From Bacillota bacterium (lineage in GTDB: Bacteria > Sysuimicrobiota > Sysuimicrobiia > Sysuimicrobiales > Segetimicrobiaceae), in assembly GCA_021324975.1 (NCBI GenBank), contig JAJPIA010000066.1, forward strand, positions 1 to 64,000: a DNA stretch of 64,000 bases. The letters are read 5' to 3'. Within the stretch, counting starts at the first letter, position 1. Each line of letters opens with the position of its first letter. Positions 1 to 8,310 of this stretch are shown here, piece after piece. The notes under the pieces were generated by a model, which saw nothing but the letters and a program-made list of their open reading frames with translations, was not told the origin of the DNA and made no database searches. The translations under genes were made by a program, and so were the position numbers.

Positions 1-1128
1 CATCGCGATCGAGAGCGTCGGCAGCTTGCCCGACACCCCGGCTTCGTCGAGCAGCTTCCGGGCCCCGGCGGGATCGTACGGCAGACCCTTGTACCCCGTG
101 TAGAAGCCGGGGATTCCGGGCGGCACGATCGAGTTGGCCGGGGTGAAAAAGCCGAAGAACACGGTCTTGGAGATCTTGACCTTGTCGATCGCCATCGCGA
201 ACGCGCGGCGGACCCGGGCGTCCTTGAACGCCGTGTACACGCGCGGGTTCAGCCCCAGAAACAGCACTTGCGCCCGCGGATACGTCAAGAGCTGCTTACC
301 GAGCGTGGGGTCTGCGCTGATGCGCTGATAGTCCCCCAGCGGCACCTGAATGAAATCGAGCTGGTTGGCCAGATATTCGGAAAGCTGCGTCTGGCTCTCG
401 GTGACGATCGGCACGCTCACACCGGCGATCCGGGGCGCGCCGGCATAGTACCTGGGGAAGCTCGCGAGCGTCAGGTGGTCGTTGTGCGCCCACTCCTTGA
501 ACACGAACGGTCCCGAGCCGGCGTCCTGCGTCGCGAACCACCCGTTGCCGCCCCGCTGCACGGCGTCCTTGTCCACCACGACGGCCGCGTAGTACGCGAG
601 GCGGTTGAGAAAGCCGCCGCGGCGGGCCGGGTTGAGCGTGATCTGCAGCGTGGTCGGGTTTGGCGCGGTGATGCCGGCGATGCCCGAGGCACCGTTCTGG
701 TACGCGTCGTACCCCTGAATGCCGGCGACCACGACCGACCCGACCGTGGACCGGAGCGCCGGGCTCCCCATCCGCTCGAACGACCACTTCCAATCCGCGG
801 CCGTGACCTTTCGCCCGCTGTGGAAGTACATGTCGTCCCGGAGATGGAACGTGTAGATGAGCCCGTTGGGCGATACGTCCCAGCTCTTGGCGCCCTGAGG
901 CAGCAGCCGGCCGGTGCTGTCGAGCGAGACGAGCGTGTTGTACATGAGGAAGACGATCGGGGCGGACGCCGAGTCTACCGCGAAGTACGGGTCGAGCGTG
1001 GGCGGCTCCCCGTTGAGCGGCGTCCGGAACATCGCAGGCGCCTGACCGTTGGCCGGCCCCGGCGCCGGCCCCGCCGCGACCGCGGCGACAAGCAGCATCG
1101 CTCCCACTGCCACTACGCGCAGAAACAT
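1..1128 (-). CDS. Family-5 (DppA/OppA-type) ABC substrate-binding protein, 3' end cut by window edge
   Basis: The reading frame runs from ATG at 1128 off the left edge, giving 376 codons without a stop. A hydrophobic signal segment covers residues 1-25 (MFLRVVAVGAMLLVAAVAAG). The mature part has SBP_bac_5 hallmarks: GEPPTLDPYF near residue 42, a PNGLIYTFHLRDDMYFHSG block around residue 87, and GSGPFVFKEWAHNDHLTL around residue 200. Such lipid-anchored or secreted receptors bind peptides or other small solutes for a Dpp/Opp-type importer. The missing C-terminal part should be roughly a quarter to a third of the protein, judged by the 500-540 residue homologues in this window. Its permeases, if any, lie outside the window. 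It starts 76 bp beyond the end of the 1205-8055 operon and may be its last member. Confidence 0.9.
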   Translation of the reverse strand, partial: MFLRVVAVGAMLLVAAVAAGPAPGPANGQAPAMFRTPLNGEPPTLDPYFAVDSASAPIVFLMYNTLVSLDSTGRLLPQGAKSWDVSPNGLIYTFHLRDDMYFHSGRKVTAADWKWSFERMGSPALRSTVGSVVVAGIQGYDAYQNGASGIAGITAPNPTTLQITLNPARRGGFLNRLAYYAAVVVDKDAVQRGGNGWFATQDAGSGPFVFKEWAHNDHLTLASFPRYYAGAPRIAGVSVPIVTESQTQLSEYLANQLDFIQVPLGDYQRISADPTLGKQLLTYPRAQVLFLGLNPRVYTAFKDARVRRAFAMAIDKVKISKTVFFGFFTPANSIVPPGIPGFYTGYKGLPYDPAGARKLLDEAGVSGKLPTLSIAM

Positions 1129-1204
1129 CCGATCCCCCCTCCCGTGATCACAGCGCCTTCGGACCGCCGTGGCGCGCTTCCTGCTCGACTCGCAACAACG
1201 AAGT

Positions 1205-1888
1205 CTACGCCCGCTCCGCGCCGGCCCTCGCGCATTCCCCGTCGCGGCATGCCCCCAGATACGCGACCACCTCCGACGACGGCACGACGTCGCCGTACTT
1301 CATGTGGATGTCAAAGAGCGCCACCTTATGCGACGTACGGCCCCGGTCGCACACCGCGTCGTGGGGGACGATAACACGGAAGTTCAGGCTGAACGCGTCC
1401 AGCACCGTGTCGCGGACGCAGCCGCTCGTGACCGTGCCGGTAACGATCAGCGTGTCGACGGCGTGATAGATCAAATACCCGGCCAGGTCGGTGCCGTGAA
1501 AGACGCTCGGGGCGGCCTTGACCAGAACCGACTCCGTCGGCAGCGGCCGGAGCTCGGGCACAATCTCGTACGCCTCCGGGTTGCGCATCACGGGACGGTC
1601 CGCGGACACCTTCCAGCGACCCCGTTCCGCCGGGATCGTTCGCAGACGGGCCTTGGAAAAGAACACGGGGCACCCCGCGGTGCGCGCGGCCTCGAGCAGC
1701 AGCCGGATGGTACGGACGCTTGCCGGCGCGTCAGGACTGCTGAACGGGTACGCCGGGTCCACGAAGGCGGTGTACATGTCCACCACGATGAGCGCCGGCC
1801 GGCGGCCGAAGCCGACCCTGCCACCCCATCCGCCCCGCTCGTACAGCTCCTGCTCGGCCTTCGGCACCACGTCGTCCCAGATCGCCAC
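1205..1888 (-). CDS. Isochorismatase-family hydrolase, N-carbamoylsarcosine amidase-like
   Basis: A 227-residue cysteine hydrolase. The catalytic triad is visible: Asp in ALIVVDMYTAF (about residue 34), Lys in VKAAPSVFHGTDL (about 123), and the nucleophile in GTVTSGCVRDTVLDAF (about 155). The SGCVR-T-DA signature and the later HKVALFDIHMKYGDVV block are typical of the N-carbamoylsarcosine amidase/maleamate amidase branch, whose members release ammonia from carbamoyl or amide groups. GTG at 1888 is chosen because GGAGGT (1894-1899) sits 5 bases upstream; longer frames are shadows of the M24 gene. It is the last clearly operonic gene after two M24 hydrolases. Hydrolysis of an N-carbamoyl amino acid made by HyuA/HyuB is a reasonable inference, but the substrate is not proven. 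Confidence 0.85.
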   Translation of the reverse strand: MAIWDDVVPKAEQELYERGGWGGRVGFGRRPALIVVDMYTAFVDPAYPFSSPDAPASVRTIRLLLEAARTAGCPVFFSKARLRTIPAERGRWKVSADRPVMRNPEAYEIVPELRPLPTESVLVKAAPSVFHGTDLAGYLIYHAVDTLIVTGTVTSGCVRDTVLDAFSLNFRVIVPHDAVCDRGRTSHKVALFDIHMKYGDVVPSSEVVAYLGACRDGECARAGAERA

Positions 1889-1934
1889 GGCCCACCTCCA
1901 TCGCGCACGAGCCGGCACGGGCCGGCCGCGCGGA

Positions 1935-3173
1935 CTACCACCAACGCACGGGACACGAGTTGAGCCGCTCCACGCCGTCCGCGGTGACGCGCCACACGTC
2001 CTCCCAGCAGGCTGTACCGAACCCGCGACGGACGAGCATCGGCTCGAAGGCGAACACCATGTTCTCCTGGAGCGTCGCAGGATTGCCCGGGGCGAACGCC
2101 GGCAGGTCCTGCACCGCGCAGCCGACCCCGTGGCCGCGAAAGTAGAGGTACTCGCCGAACCCGGCGTCGCCCGCGAGACGCTCCGCGAGGGTCGCGAGGG
2201 CGGCGATCGCGACGCCCGGGCGGGCCGCGGCCATGACGTCCTCGACGATGCGGATCTGCGTCTCGAGGAAGCGGCGCTGCTCGGGGGACGGGTCGCCGCA
2301 CACCCGCGCCCGCGAGACATCGCTGTAGTACCCCATGTAGCGGCCCCCCACGTCGATGTACACCATGTCGCCCGGCTGCAACCGGTACGCCGTGGGGGCC
2401 ATATGCTTGAATCCGGCCCGGGCGCCCGCGCACAGCGAGATCGCAAACGCCGGATGCTCCGCCCCTGCCCTGAACATCGCGTGGTACGCTTCCGCGGCGA
2501 GCTCGAACTCCGTCACCCCGGGCCGCACGGCATCCATCGCGGCGCGTGCGGCTTCATCGGCGAGCCGGCAGGCGGCTCGCATGGCCTCGATCTCCCGCGG
2601 GCTTTTGATCGCACGCAACGGGCGCAACATCGCAGGCGCCGCCGTCACGCGCGATTCGGGGAACGTCTCACGCAGGAACGCCGCCACGCGGTCCGCGCCC
2701 GCATCGCCGACGACGCCGATCGAGCCGCGGTCGCAGCCGCGTTCGCGAATGAAGTCCTCGACGTGATCGTACACCGTGGCGGGATCCGCGGCTCCGGTCA
2801 CGGTGCGCGGAGCCGCGGCGCACCGTACGTCCTCGATCCAGCAGTCCTGGATACCCGAGTGCATCGGCTCGCCGTGCATCACCGCGTTGGTGGTGAATCC
2901 CGGGGAGCCGTCCAGGAACACGGCGAGCATCGTGTCGCCGCCGTAGAAGTCCTCAAAGTTGGTGAGGTACCGGATGTTCGTGCTGTCGGCGCGGTTGCCC
3001 GTGACCACGACGCAGTCGAACCCGTCGCGGCGCATCACCCCGGCGACACGTTGGAGCCGCTCGTGGTATTCCTCGACGGGAAACGGCAGGTTCATCCACG
3101 GCGCGCGGTCCCCCGCGCCGTAGGGCACGCGGCCCCAGCCGTACGGCATCGCGGGCCGGCCTTTTGCACTCAT
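1935..3173 (-). CDS. M24-family metallohydrolase (aminopeptidase P / ectoine-hydrolase-like fold)
   Basis: 412 residues with the pita-bread M24 fold. The N-terminal creatinase-type domain spans about residues 30-180 and the catalytic domain about 190-410. All five metal ligands are visible: Asp in MVYIDVGG, Asp in YYSDVSR, His in RGHGVGCAV, Glu in FAFEPML and Glu in TACWEDV. This argues for a metal-dependent peptidase or amidase and against true creatinase, which lacks the metal site. The N-domain carries an MHGEPMH motif shared with the neighbouring paralogue. ATG at 3173. It lies between the paralogue and the isochorismatase-like gene in one operon with an amino-acid importer, suggesting cleavage of an imported small amide or dipeptide. 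Confidence 0.88.
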   Translation of the reverse strand: MSAKGRPAMPYGWGRVPYGAGDRAPWMNLPFPVEEYHERLQRVAGVMRRDGFDCVVVTGNRADSTNIRYLTNFEDFYGGDTMLAVFLDGSPGFTTNAVMHGEPMHSGIQDCWIEDVRCAAAPRTVTGAADPATVYDHVEDFIRERGCDRGSIGVVGDAGADRVAAFLRETFPESRVTAAPAMLRPLRAIKSPREIEAMRAACRLADEAARAAMDAVRPGVTEFELAAEAYHAMFRAGAEHPAFAISLCAGARAGFKHMAPTAYRLQPGDMVYIDVGGRYMGYYSDVSRARVCGDPSPEQRRFLETQIRIVEDVMAAARPGVAIAALATLAERLAGDAGFGEYLYFRGHGVGCAVQDLPAFAPGNPATLQENMVFAFEPMLVRRGFGTACWEDVWRVTADGVERLNSCPVRWW

Positions 3174-3276
3174 GATGTGCGGATCCCACGGACGGCGCGG
3201 CCGCCCCAGGCCGTGGGGACGCGCGCACCGTGACCGGCGAACGGCGGGACTGCGGCCCTCGCGGCCGCGCCGCGCG

Positions 3277-4491
3277 TCACCACGCGCGGTAGCGGCAGCC
3301 CGACAGGGCCTCCGCGCCGTCCGGGGTGATCAGCACGGTCTCTTCGACGCACGCGGTCCCGAAGTACAGGCGGATGAGCATGGGCTCGAGGGCGAACGTG
3401 TGCCCCGGTTCCAGCACCGCGGCGCTGATGGGCCTGAGCGACGGCTGCTCGAACAGCGAGCATCCGAGGCCGTGCCCAAACCCCTTCGGCATGTAGTCCT
3501 CCGCAAATCCCGTGCGCTCGGCGACGTCGCGGGCGGCGGCGATCAGCTCGACGACCGCCACACGCGGCCGGGCGGCGGCGAGGACCGTCTCGAACATCGC
3601 AAGCCCCGCGTCCAGAAACCGGCGCGCTTCGGGACCGGCGCGGCCGACGGCGGCGCTGCGGGAGACGTCCGCGCAGTAGCCCCGATACACCGCTCCCATG
3701 TCCAGGAATACGAGGTCGCCTTCCCGCATGACGCGGTCCGTGGGCGCGCAGTGCTTCAGCCCCGCGCGGGGACCGCTCGCCACCGCGGTGTCGAACGCCA
3801 GCGCGTCCGCGCCTGCGGCAAATCCGGCGGCGTGCGCCGCGGCCATGACGGCCTGCTCGGTGACGCCGGGTGCCAGGGCGTTGAGCGCCGCTTCGTGCAT
3901 GCGCCCCGAGATCCGGGCGGCGACGCGCATCATCTCGATCTCCGCGGGCGATTTGATCGCCCGGACCGCGAGCACGGTGTCGTCCGCCGGGACGAACGTC
4001 GCCTCGGGCAGGCGCGCTCGAAGCTCGTCCATCAGATAATATGGGAGCGTCGCGCCGCCGGCCACGCCGACGCGCTCCCCTTGGACGCCCGCCTCCCGCA
4101 GCCGGTCCGCCACGTGCTCGGCCACCGTCGTGTCGGGCGTCCGTGCAAAGCCGGCCCGGTCGGCCGGGCGGACGTCGTGCAGCCACGTCGTCCAGATCAT
4201 GGTGTGCATCGGCTCGCCGTGCATGAGCCAGTTCGTCGTGAGCATCGGCTCGCCGCTTGCGGGAACGACCACGCACGTCTCGCCGGGCCCGGCCTCGAAG
4301 TTCGCGAGGTAGCGCGCGTGGCCGGGGTCGCCGCGGTTCGAACACGTCACGACGGCCGCCAGCCCGCCGGCGGCCATCCGTGACTGTATCGCGGCCACCC
4401 GGCGTCGATATTCCGCGACGGGAAAGGCCGGAGCCGACCAGGGACGCCGGTCCTCCGGCCCATAGGGGACGATCGCACGGTACGTCGCCAC
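3277..4491 (-). CDS. M24-family metallohydrolase, paralogue of the downstream gene
   Basis: 404 residues, same two-domain architecture as the protein at 1935-3173. Metal ligands are intact: LVFLDMGA, GYCADVSR, KGFGHGLGCS, FALEPML and ACVEETV. It shares the N-domain motif MHGEPMH followed by W..W/DVR with its neighbour, so the two arose by duplication but have diverged strongly. The frame opens at GTG (4491) with a GAGGAG about 9 bases upstream. Length fits aminopeptidase P-like, creatinase and ectoine-hydrolase (DoeA/EutD) proteins, which share this fold. The neighbouring M14 deacylase and amino-acid ABC importer parallel the ectoine-degradation gene set, but exact function is unproven. Confidence 0.87.
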   Translation of the reverse strand: MATYRAIVPYGPEDRRPWSAPAFPVAEYRRRVAAIQSRMAAGGLAAVVTCSNRGDPGHARYLANFEAGPGETCVVVPASGEPMLTTNWLMHGEPMHTMIWTTWLHDVRPADRAGFARTPDTTVAEHVADRLREAGVQGERVGVAGGATLPYYLMDELRARLPEATFVPADDTVLAVRAIKSPAEIEMMRVAARISGRMHEAALNALAPGVTEQAVMAAAHAAGFAAGADALAFDTAVASGPRAGLKHCAPTDRVMREGDLVFLDMGAVYRGYCADVSRSAAVGRAGPEARRFLDAGLAMFETVLAAARPRVAVVELIAAARDVAERTGFAEDYMPKGFGHGLGCSLFEQPSLRPISAAVLEPGHTFALEPMLIRLYFGTACVEETVLITPDGAEALSGCRYRAW

Positions 4492-4614
4492 GCCGTCACG
4501 CTCCTCGATCAGTGTCGGCTCAAACTACCTCCGCCCGCCGCTCAAGTCCTCCCGCGCAAACCCGCGGCGGCGCGGTGGGGATCGCGGCGGCCGTTAGGGC
4601 CTCCCGACACCGCG

Positions 4615-5619
4615 TCACGCCGTGACCTCACGGAGAATCTCGGCGAAGTAGACGCAGTACTCCCCGGGCAGGCCGACGTAGGGGTTCGTGCGCATCCCGA
4701 TCGTCTCGCCGTCGCGCGGCGCCTTGATCTCGTCGACCACGTCGCCATAGACGTCATGGATCCGCGCGAGCACGGTGCCGGCCGCCACCGCCTTGCGGAA
4801 GCCAAAGCCGGGATCGGGAAGCCAGAACCCGCCGGCATCGTTCTGCACGAGCCACTCGCGTCCGAGCTTCCACCGCCCGTGTCGCTCGGCCGCACCCCCG
4901 AGCATCTTGAGGTGGCGCATCAGGTTGAGGCAGCCGTCGGCGAGATGGCGGGCGTTCTCGCGAAGCCGTGGCGGCGCGCTGTCGGACAGGCCCCCGAGCT
5001 CGACGACCAGCGCCGGCTTGCCGCGCGCGCCCGCGACCGCCTCGATCGTTCCCGTTGCGGGGCGCCGGTCCGGGGAGTAGGCCGGCTCGACGATCAGGTC
5101 CCAGCCGGGGCCGAACGCCTTTGCCAGCTCCAGGGACGCCGGGATGTCATTGTGATAGATGACCCGCGACATGTACCCCACGGTCCCCCCGGAGTGGAGG
5201 CTGACGATGATGTCGGCGTTCTCCGAGAGCTGTTCGTGGTAGGCCCAGGCCAGCCGCTCCGTGCCGCGGCCGTTCGGCTTTCCGGGGTAAATTCGGTTCA
5301 AATCGTAGTTGACGCGGTCCAGCGGGTTCCCGCGCGCCGCATGCTCCGCGGCCGCCACGTTCAGGAGCGGCGCCAGCACCAACGATCCCGAGAGGCGCTC
5401 CGCGTCGACCTCCTTCGCGAGCGTCCAACAGGCCACCGTGCCTTCGGGCTCGTCGCCGTGCGTCGCGCCGTCGATCCAGAGCGTCGGGCCCTCCTGGGCG
5501 CCGCGCACCACGACCAACGGGACTTCCACGGGTCCGTTGAAGCCGCGGCCGGCGGCGATGACGCCGCGCGCCTTGGTTCCTGGGGATGCCTCCGCGCTTC
5601 CGATTGTGAGGGATCGCAT
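4615..5619 (-). CDS. Succinylglutamate desuccinylase/aspartoacylase-family (M14) deacylase
   Basis: 334 residues. Zinc-binding and catalytic elements are visible: GATHGDEPEG (His and Glu, about residue 55), YDLNRIYPGKPNG (about 110), SLHSGG (His) and VELGG (catalytic Glu, about 195). A C-terminal beta domain (about 240-334, with a GTVLARIHDVYGDVV segment) is typical of the AstE/AspA-like group that includes N-acetyl-diaminobutyrate deacetylase DoeB. Such enzymes remove an acyl group from an N-acyl amino acid. ATG at 5619 is preferred over GTG at 5628 because GAGGTG sits about 6 bases upstream of it. It is followed by the two M24 genes and preceded by the permease, suggesting deacylation of an imported N-acyl compound. 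Confidence 0.86.
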   Translation of the reverse strand: MRSLTIGSAEASPGTKARGVIAAGRGFNGPVEVPLVVVRGAQEGPTLWIDGATHGDEPEGTVACWTLAKEVDAERLSGSLVLAPLLNVAAAEHAARGNPLDRVNYDLNRIYPGKPNGRGTERLAWAYHEQLSENADIIVSLHSGGTVGYMSRVIYHNDIPASLELAKAFGPGWDLIVEPAYSPDRRPATGTIEAVAGARGKPALVVELGGLSDSAPPRLRENARHLADGCLNLMRHLKMLGGAAERHGRWKLGREWLVQNDAGGFWLPDPGFGFRKAVAAGTVLARIHDVYGDVVDEIKAPRDGETIGMRTNPYVGLPGEYCVYFAEILREVTA

Positions 5620-5662
5620 GTGTGTCACCTCGCTCCGCGTAGTGTCGCCGGCGCCGACCTCG

Positions 5663-6352
5663 CTACTTGTGCGCCGGCGAGAGCCGGCCCTCGATCCAGG
5701 TGACCGCGCTCTGCAGCATGATCACGAGCGCCACATAATAGACGCCCGCCAGGCTGTACGCCATCAAGTTCTGAAACGTCGCCGCCGCCACCAGCTGCGC
5801 GTCCCGCATGAGCTCCGTCACGCCGATCACGGAGGCGAGCGACGTGCCCTTGAGCACGGCGATGAATTCGTTGCCGAGCGGGGGAAACGCGACCCTGGCC
5901 GCCTGCGGCACGATGATGCGCCGCATGGCCAGCCAGTACGACATGCCGAGCGATTGCGCCGCTTCCATCTGCTCGTGCGGGATCGCCGCGATCGCGGACC
6001 GGATGATCTCGGTGGAGTAGGCGCCGCTGTTGACGCCGAACGCGACGACCGCGGAGAACACGCGGTTGTTGAGCGGCGCCAGGAACGCGGCCAGCGGCTG
6101 GATTCCCATCTGCTCGGCCCAGCTCGGCAGGCCGAAATACACGACGTAGAGCAGCACCAGCGGCGGGATGCCCCGAAACAGCGCCACGTACGCGCTGACA
6201 ATCGAGCGCGCCGCGTGGCTGCCGGACAGCCGGCCCAGGGCGGCGAGGAGGCCGATCGCGACGGAGAGCATCATCGACAGGAGCGTCACGCCGATCGCAA
6301 CCAGCGTTCCCTGGAAGTACAGCGGGAGATAATCCCTGGCAAATTGCAGCAT
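5663..6352 (-). CDS. Polar amino-acid ABC transporter permease (HisM/GlnP type)
   Basis: 229 residues with about five membrane segments. The EAA loop that contacts the ATPase reads EAAQSLGMSYWLAMRRIIVPQA (split here: EAAQSLGMS then RRIIVPQA) around residue 140. The N-terminus (LPLYFQGTLVAIGVTL) is typical of HisM/GlnP proteins. Only one permease gene is present in the cassette, so the channel is probably a homodimer. It sits 12 bases downstream of the ATPase gene stop and upstream of the M14 deacylase. It works with the ATPase (6365-7243) and binding protein (7261-8055). Confidence 0.93.
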   Translation of the reverse strand: MLQFARDYLPLYFQGTLVAIGVTLLSMMLSVAIGLLAALGRLSGSHAARSIVSAYVALFRGIPPLVLLYVVYFGLPSWAEQMGIQPLAAFLAPLNNRVFSAVVAFGVNSGAYSTEIIRSAIAAIPHEQMEAAQSLGMSYWLAMRRIIVPQAARVAFPPLGNEFIAVLKGTSLASVIGVTELMRDAQLVAAATFQNLMAYSLAGVYYVALVIMLQSAVTWIEGRLSPAHK

Positions 6353-6364
6353 ATCGGCGGCCGG

Positions 6365-7243
6365 CTAGCCGGCGCCGCCCGGCACGGCGAACCGGCTCAG
6401 GAACGCCTCGATGCGGGGCGTCGCGGGCCGGGCGAAGAACTCCGCGGTTCGGTGGTCGACCACGACCCTGCCGGCCTCCATGAACACCACCCGGTCGGCC
6501 ACGTCGCGGGCGAACGCCATCTCGTGCGTGACGATCACCATGGTCATCCCCTGTTGCGCCAGCCGGCGGATGACTGCGAGCACCTCCCCGACCAGCTCGG
6601 GATCGAGCGCGGAGGTGACTTCATCGAACAGCATCAGCTCCGGTTCCATGCAGAGGGCGCGGGCGATCGCCACCCGCTGCTGCTGCCCGCCCGACAGCTG
6701 CGCGGGATACGCGTCGATCTTGTCCGTGAGGCCCACCCGCTCGAGCGCCGCCTTGGCCCGCTCGACAGCCTGCGGGCGCGGCACCTTGAGCACATAGAGC
6801 GGGCCCTCGAGCAGATTGCCCAGGACGGTCCGGTGAGGGAACAGGTTGAACCGCTGAAAGACCATCCCAATGCGCTTGCGGATGTCGTTGACACGTTGCT
6901 CGGTGTCCGGCACCAGGCGGCCGCGGTGCTCGCGATAGCCGATGAGCCGCCCGTTGACCAGGATCCGGCCGGTGTCGTACGGCACCAGGAAATTGATGCA
7001 GCGCAGCAGCGTCGTTTTCCCCGAGCCGCTCGGGCCCACGATCGCCACCGACTCGCCCCGGCTCACCCGGAGGCTCACATCCGCCAACGCGGCGAGCGGT
7101 GTGGTCTTTCCAAACGTCTTGCCGACGCCGATAAGCTCCAGCACGGGCGGTTCCGGGCCCGGGCTCGCGTGCCGGCGCTCCCCGGCCGGGAGCGCGGCGC
7201 CCGCGGCGCGCGCGTTCTCCCGGCGCAGGTAGGTGAACGGCAT
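6365..7243 (-). CDS. Polar amino-acid ABC transporter ATPase (GlnQ/HisP type)
   Basis: 292 residues. Walker A is GPSGSGKTT (about residue 70), Q-loop VFQRFNLFPH, signature LSGGQQQRVAIARAL, Walker B MLFDEVTSALDPE and H-loop VTHEMAFA. The FNLFPH motif and overall length mark the amino-acid transporter ATPase class. About 35 residues precede the usual start of the domain, so the ATG at 7243 may include a non-conserved extension. It lies between the binding protein and the permease and energises this importer. It is the only complete ABC ATPase in the window. Confidence 0.93.
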   Translation of the reverse strand: MPFTYLRRENARAAGAALPAGERRHASPGPEPPVLELIGVGKTFGKTTPLAALADVSLRVSRGESVAIVGPSGSGKTTLLRCINFLVPYDTGRILVNGRLIGYREHRGRLVPDTEQRVNDIRKRIGMVFQRFNLFPHRTVLGNLLEGPLYVLKVPRPQAVERAKAALERVGLTDKIDAYPAQLSGGQQQRVAIARALCMEPELMLFDEVTSALDPELVGEVLAVIRRLAQQGMTMVIVTHEMAFARDVADRVVFMEAGRVVVDHRTAEFFARPATPRIEAFLSRFAVPGGAG

Positions 7244-7260
7244 CCGACGGTGCGCCCCCG

Positions 7261-8055
7261 CTACTGCGCAGGGATCATCTTCACGTTGCCGTACCACTTG
7301 TGGTTGATCTGCGCGAGCGATCCGTCCTTCATCATCCGGCCGATCGCGGCGTCGATCGCCCCGCGGAGCTGCGCGTCGTCCTTGCGCAGGGCCACCGCCG
7401 TGTATGACGGCTGCCCGGTGAGGTCCTGGTTCGTGACCCGAAGCTTGCCGGGGAACACCGTCTTCGTCGTGTAGCCCGCGTTGACGCTCTCGATCGCGAC
7501 CACATCCAGGCGACCCAAAATGAGGTCGTTGTACTCGTCGGCGACGGTGTTGTAGCTCACCGGCCGGACCCCGGGCATCGTCGCGAGCGCCTGCGCGGCC
7601 GCGGTACTCACCATCACACCGACTTTGAGCTTGGAGAGCTCTGCTTTTCCGGGGTCGAACCCGGCCGGGCTGTTGGCGCGCACGACGGTGGTGATCGTTT
7701 GGAAGGCGTACGGGCGCGAAAAGGCGACCACGTCCTTGCGCTTGTCGGTGATCACCATGGCCGTGATCGCGTCGATCTTGTGCGAGAGCAGCGCCGGGAT
7801 GATGCCGTCCCACGCCACGCCCTCGTAGTGCAGCCGCACACCAAGATGGGACGCGAGGGATGTCGCAAAGTCAACGTCGGACCCGACCATCTTTCCGGAC
7901 TTCTCGGTCCACGATGTCGGCCGGTAGTCCGGATCCGCGCCGACCCGCAGCACGGAGAGCGGCGCCGTCGCCGCACCCGACAGCGTCGCCCCGGCCAGGA
8001 GCAGGACGCCGAGACACACCGCAAGACCCGCGGTAAGCCATCGCATACTCTTCAC
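7261..8055 (-). CDS. Family-3 ABC substrate-binding protein for polar amino acids or related solutes
   Basis: 264 residues. A signal peptide covers about residues 1-30 (hydrophobic LTAGLAVCLGVLLLAGATLSG). The mature protein has the SBP_bac_3 pattern: LRVGADPDYRPTSW, GSDVDFATSLASHLG, then FSRPYAFQTITTVVR. Start is uncertain: GTG at 8055 has GGGGGT upstream, while ATG at 8046 or 8073 are alternatives. It heads the operon with ATPase, permease, M14, two M24 and an isochorismatase-like gene, comparable in type to EhuB-headed ectoine uptake loci. Ligand is unknown. Confidence 0.9.
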   Translation of the reverse strand: MKSMRWLTAGLAVCLGVLLLAGATLSGAATAPLSVLRVGADPDYRPTSWTEKSGKMVGSDVDFATSLASHLGVRLHYEGVAWDGIIPALLSHKIDAITAMVITDKRKDVVAFSRPYAFQTITTVVRANSPAGFDPGKAELSKLKVGVMVSTAAAQALATMPGVRPVSYNTVADEYNDLILGRLDVVAIESVNAGYTTKTVFPGKLRVTNQDLTGQPSYTAVALRKDDAQLRGAIDAAIGRMMKDGSLAQINHKWYGNVKMIPAQ

Positions 8056-8147
8056 TTCTGCACCCCCGTTCATCGTTGTTGCGCGGCCGCCACGATCCAC
8101 CCCGGCCGATCCCGTGCCATACACGGACGGTACCTGCTGTTCCGTCG

Positions 8148-8185
8148 AAGAATCAAAATGGAGCCACCCGCATGGCGGTGGCTCC
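8148..8185 (-). terminator. Rho-independent-type terminator after the hyuA-hyuB operon
   Basis: A perfect 9-bp stem, GGAGCCACC at 8160-8168 and GGTGGCTCC at 8177-8185, closes an 8-base loop. Read on the minus strand, the stem is followed by ATTTTGATTCTT. It lies 126 bases past the hyuB stop (8311) and upstream of the next minus-strand gene (8055). It therefore most likely ends the long upstream operon, separating it from the amino-acid transporter operon. An attenuator for the downstream operon is the alternative. Confidence 0.7.
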
Positions 8186-8310
8186 CTGGCCGCTCCTGTC
8201 TCTAAGCCACAACTCCTCCGCTGCTTCGATGGCGCACCGGGACGCTCCTGCGCCCGGCGGCGTCGCCGCACCGCGGCTCGACGGACTTCGGCGCCGGCCT
8301 GTCCTTGGAC

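Noticed and set aside
268-1374. Long plus-strand open frame of 368 codons
   Set aside because: It is an Arg/Pro/His-rich shadow of the minus-strand receptor and isochorismatase-like genes, with no family motif.
1935-4491. Calling the M24 proteins creatinase because of nearby creatininase-like and hydantoinase-like genes
   Set aside because: True creatinases lack the M24 metal ligands; both proteins here keep all five (Asp, Asp, His, Glu, Glu).
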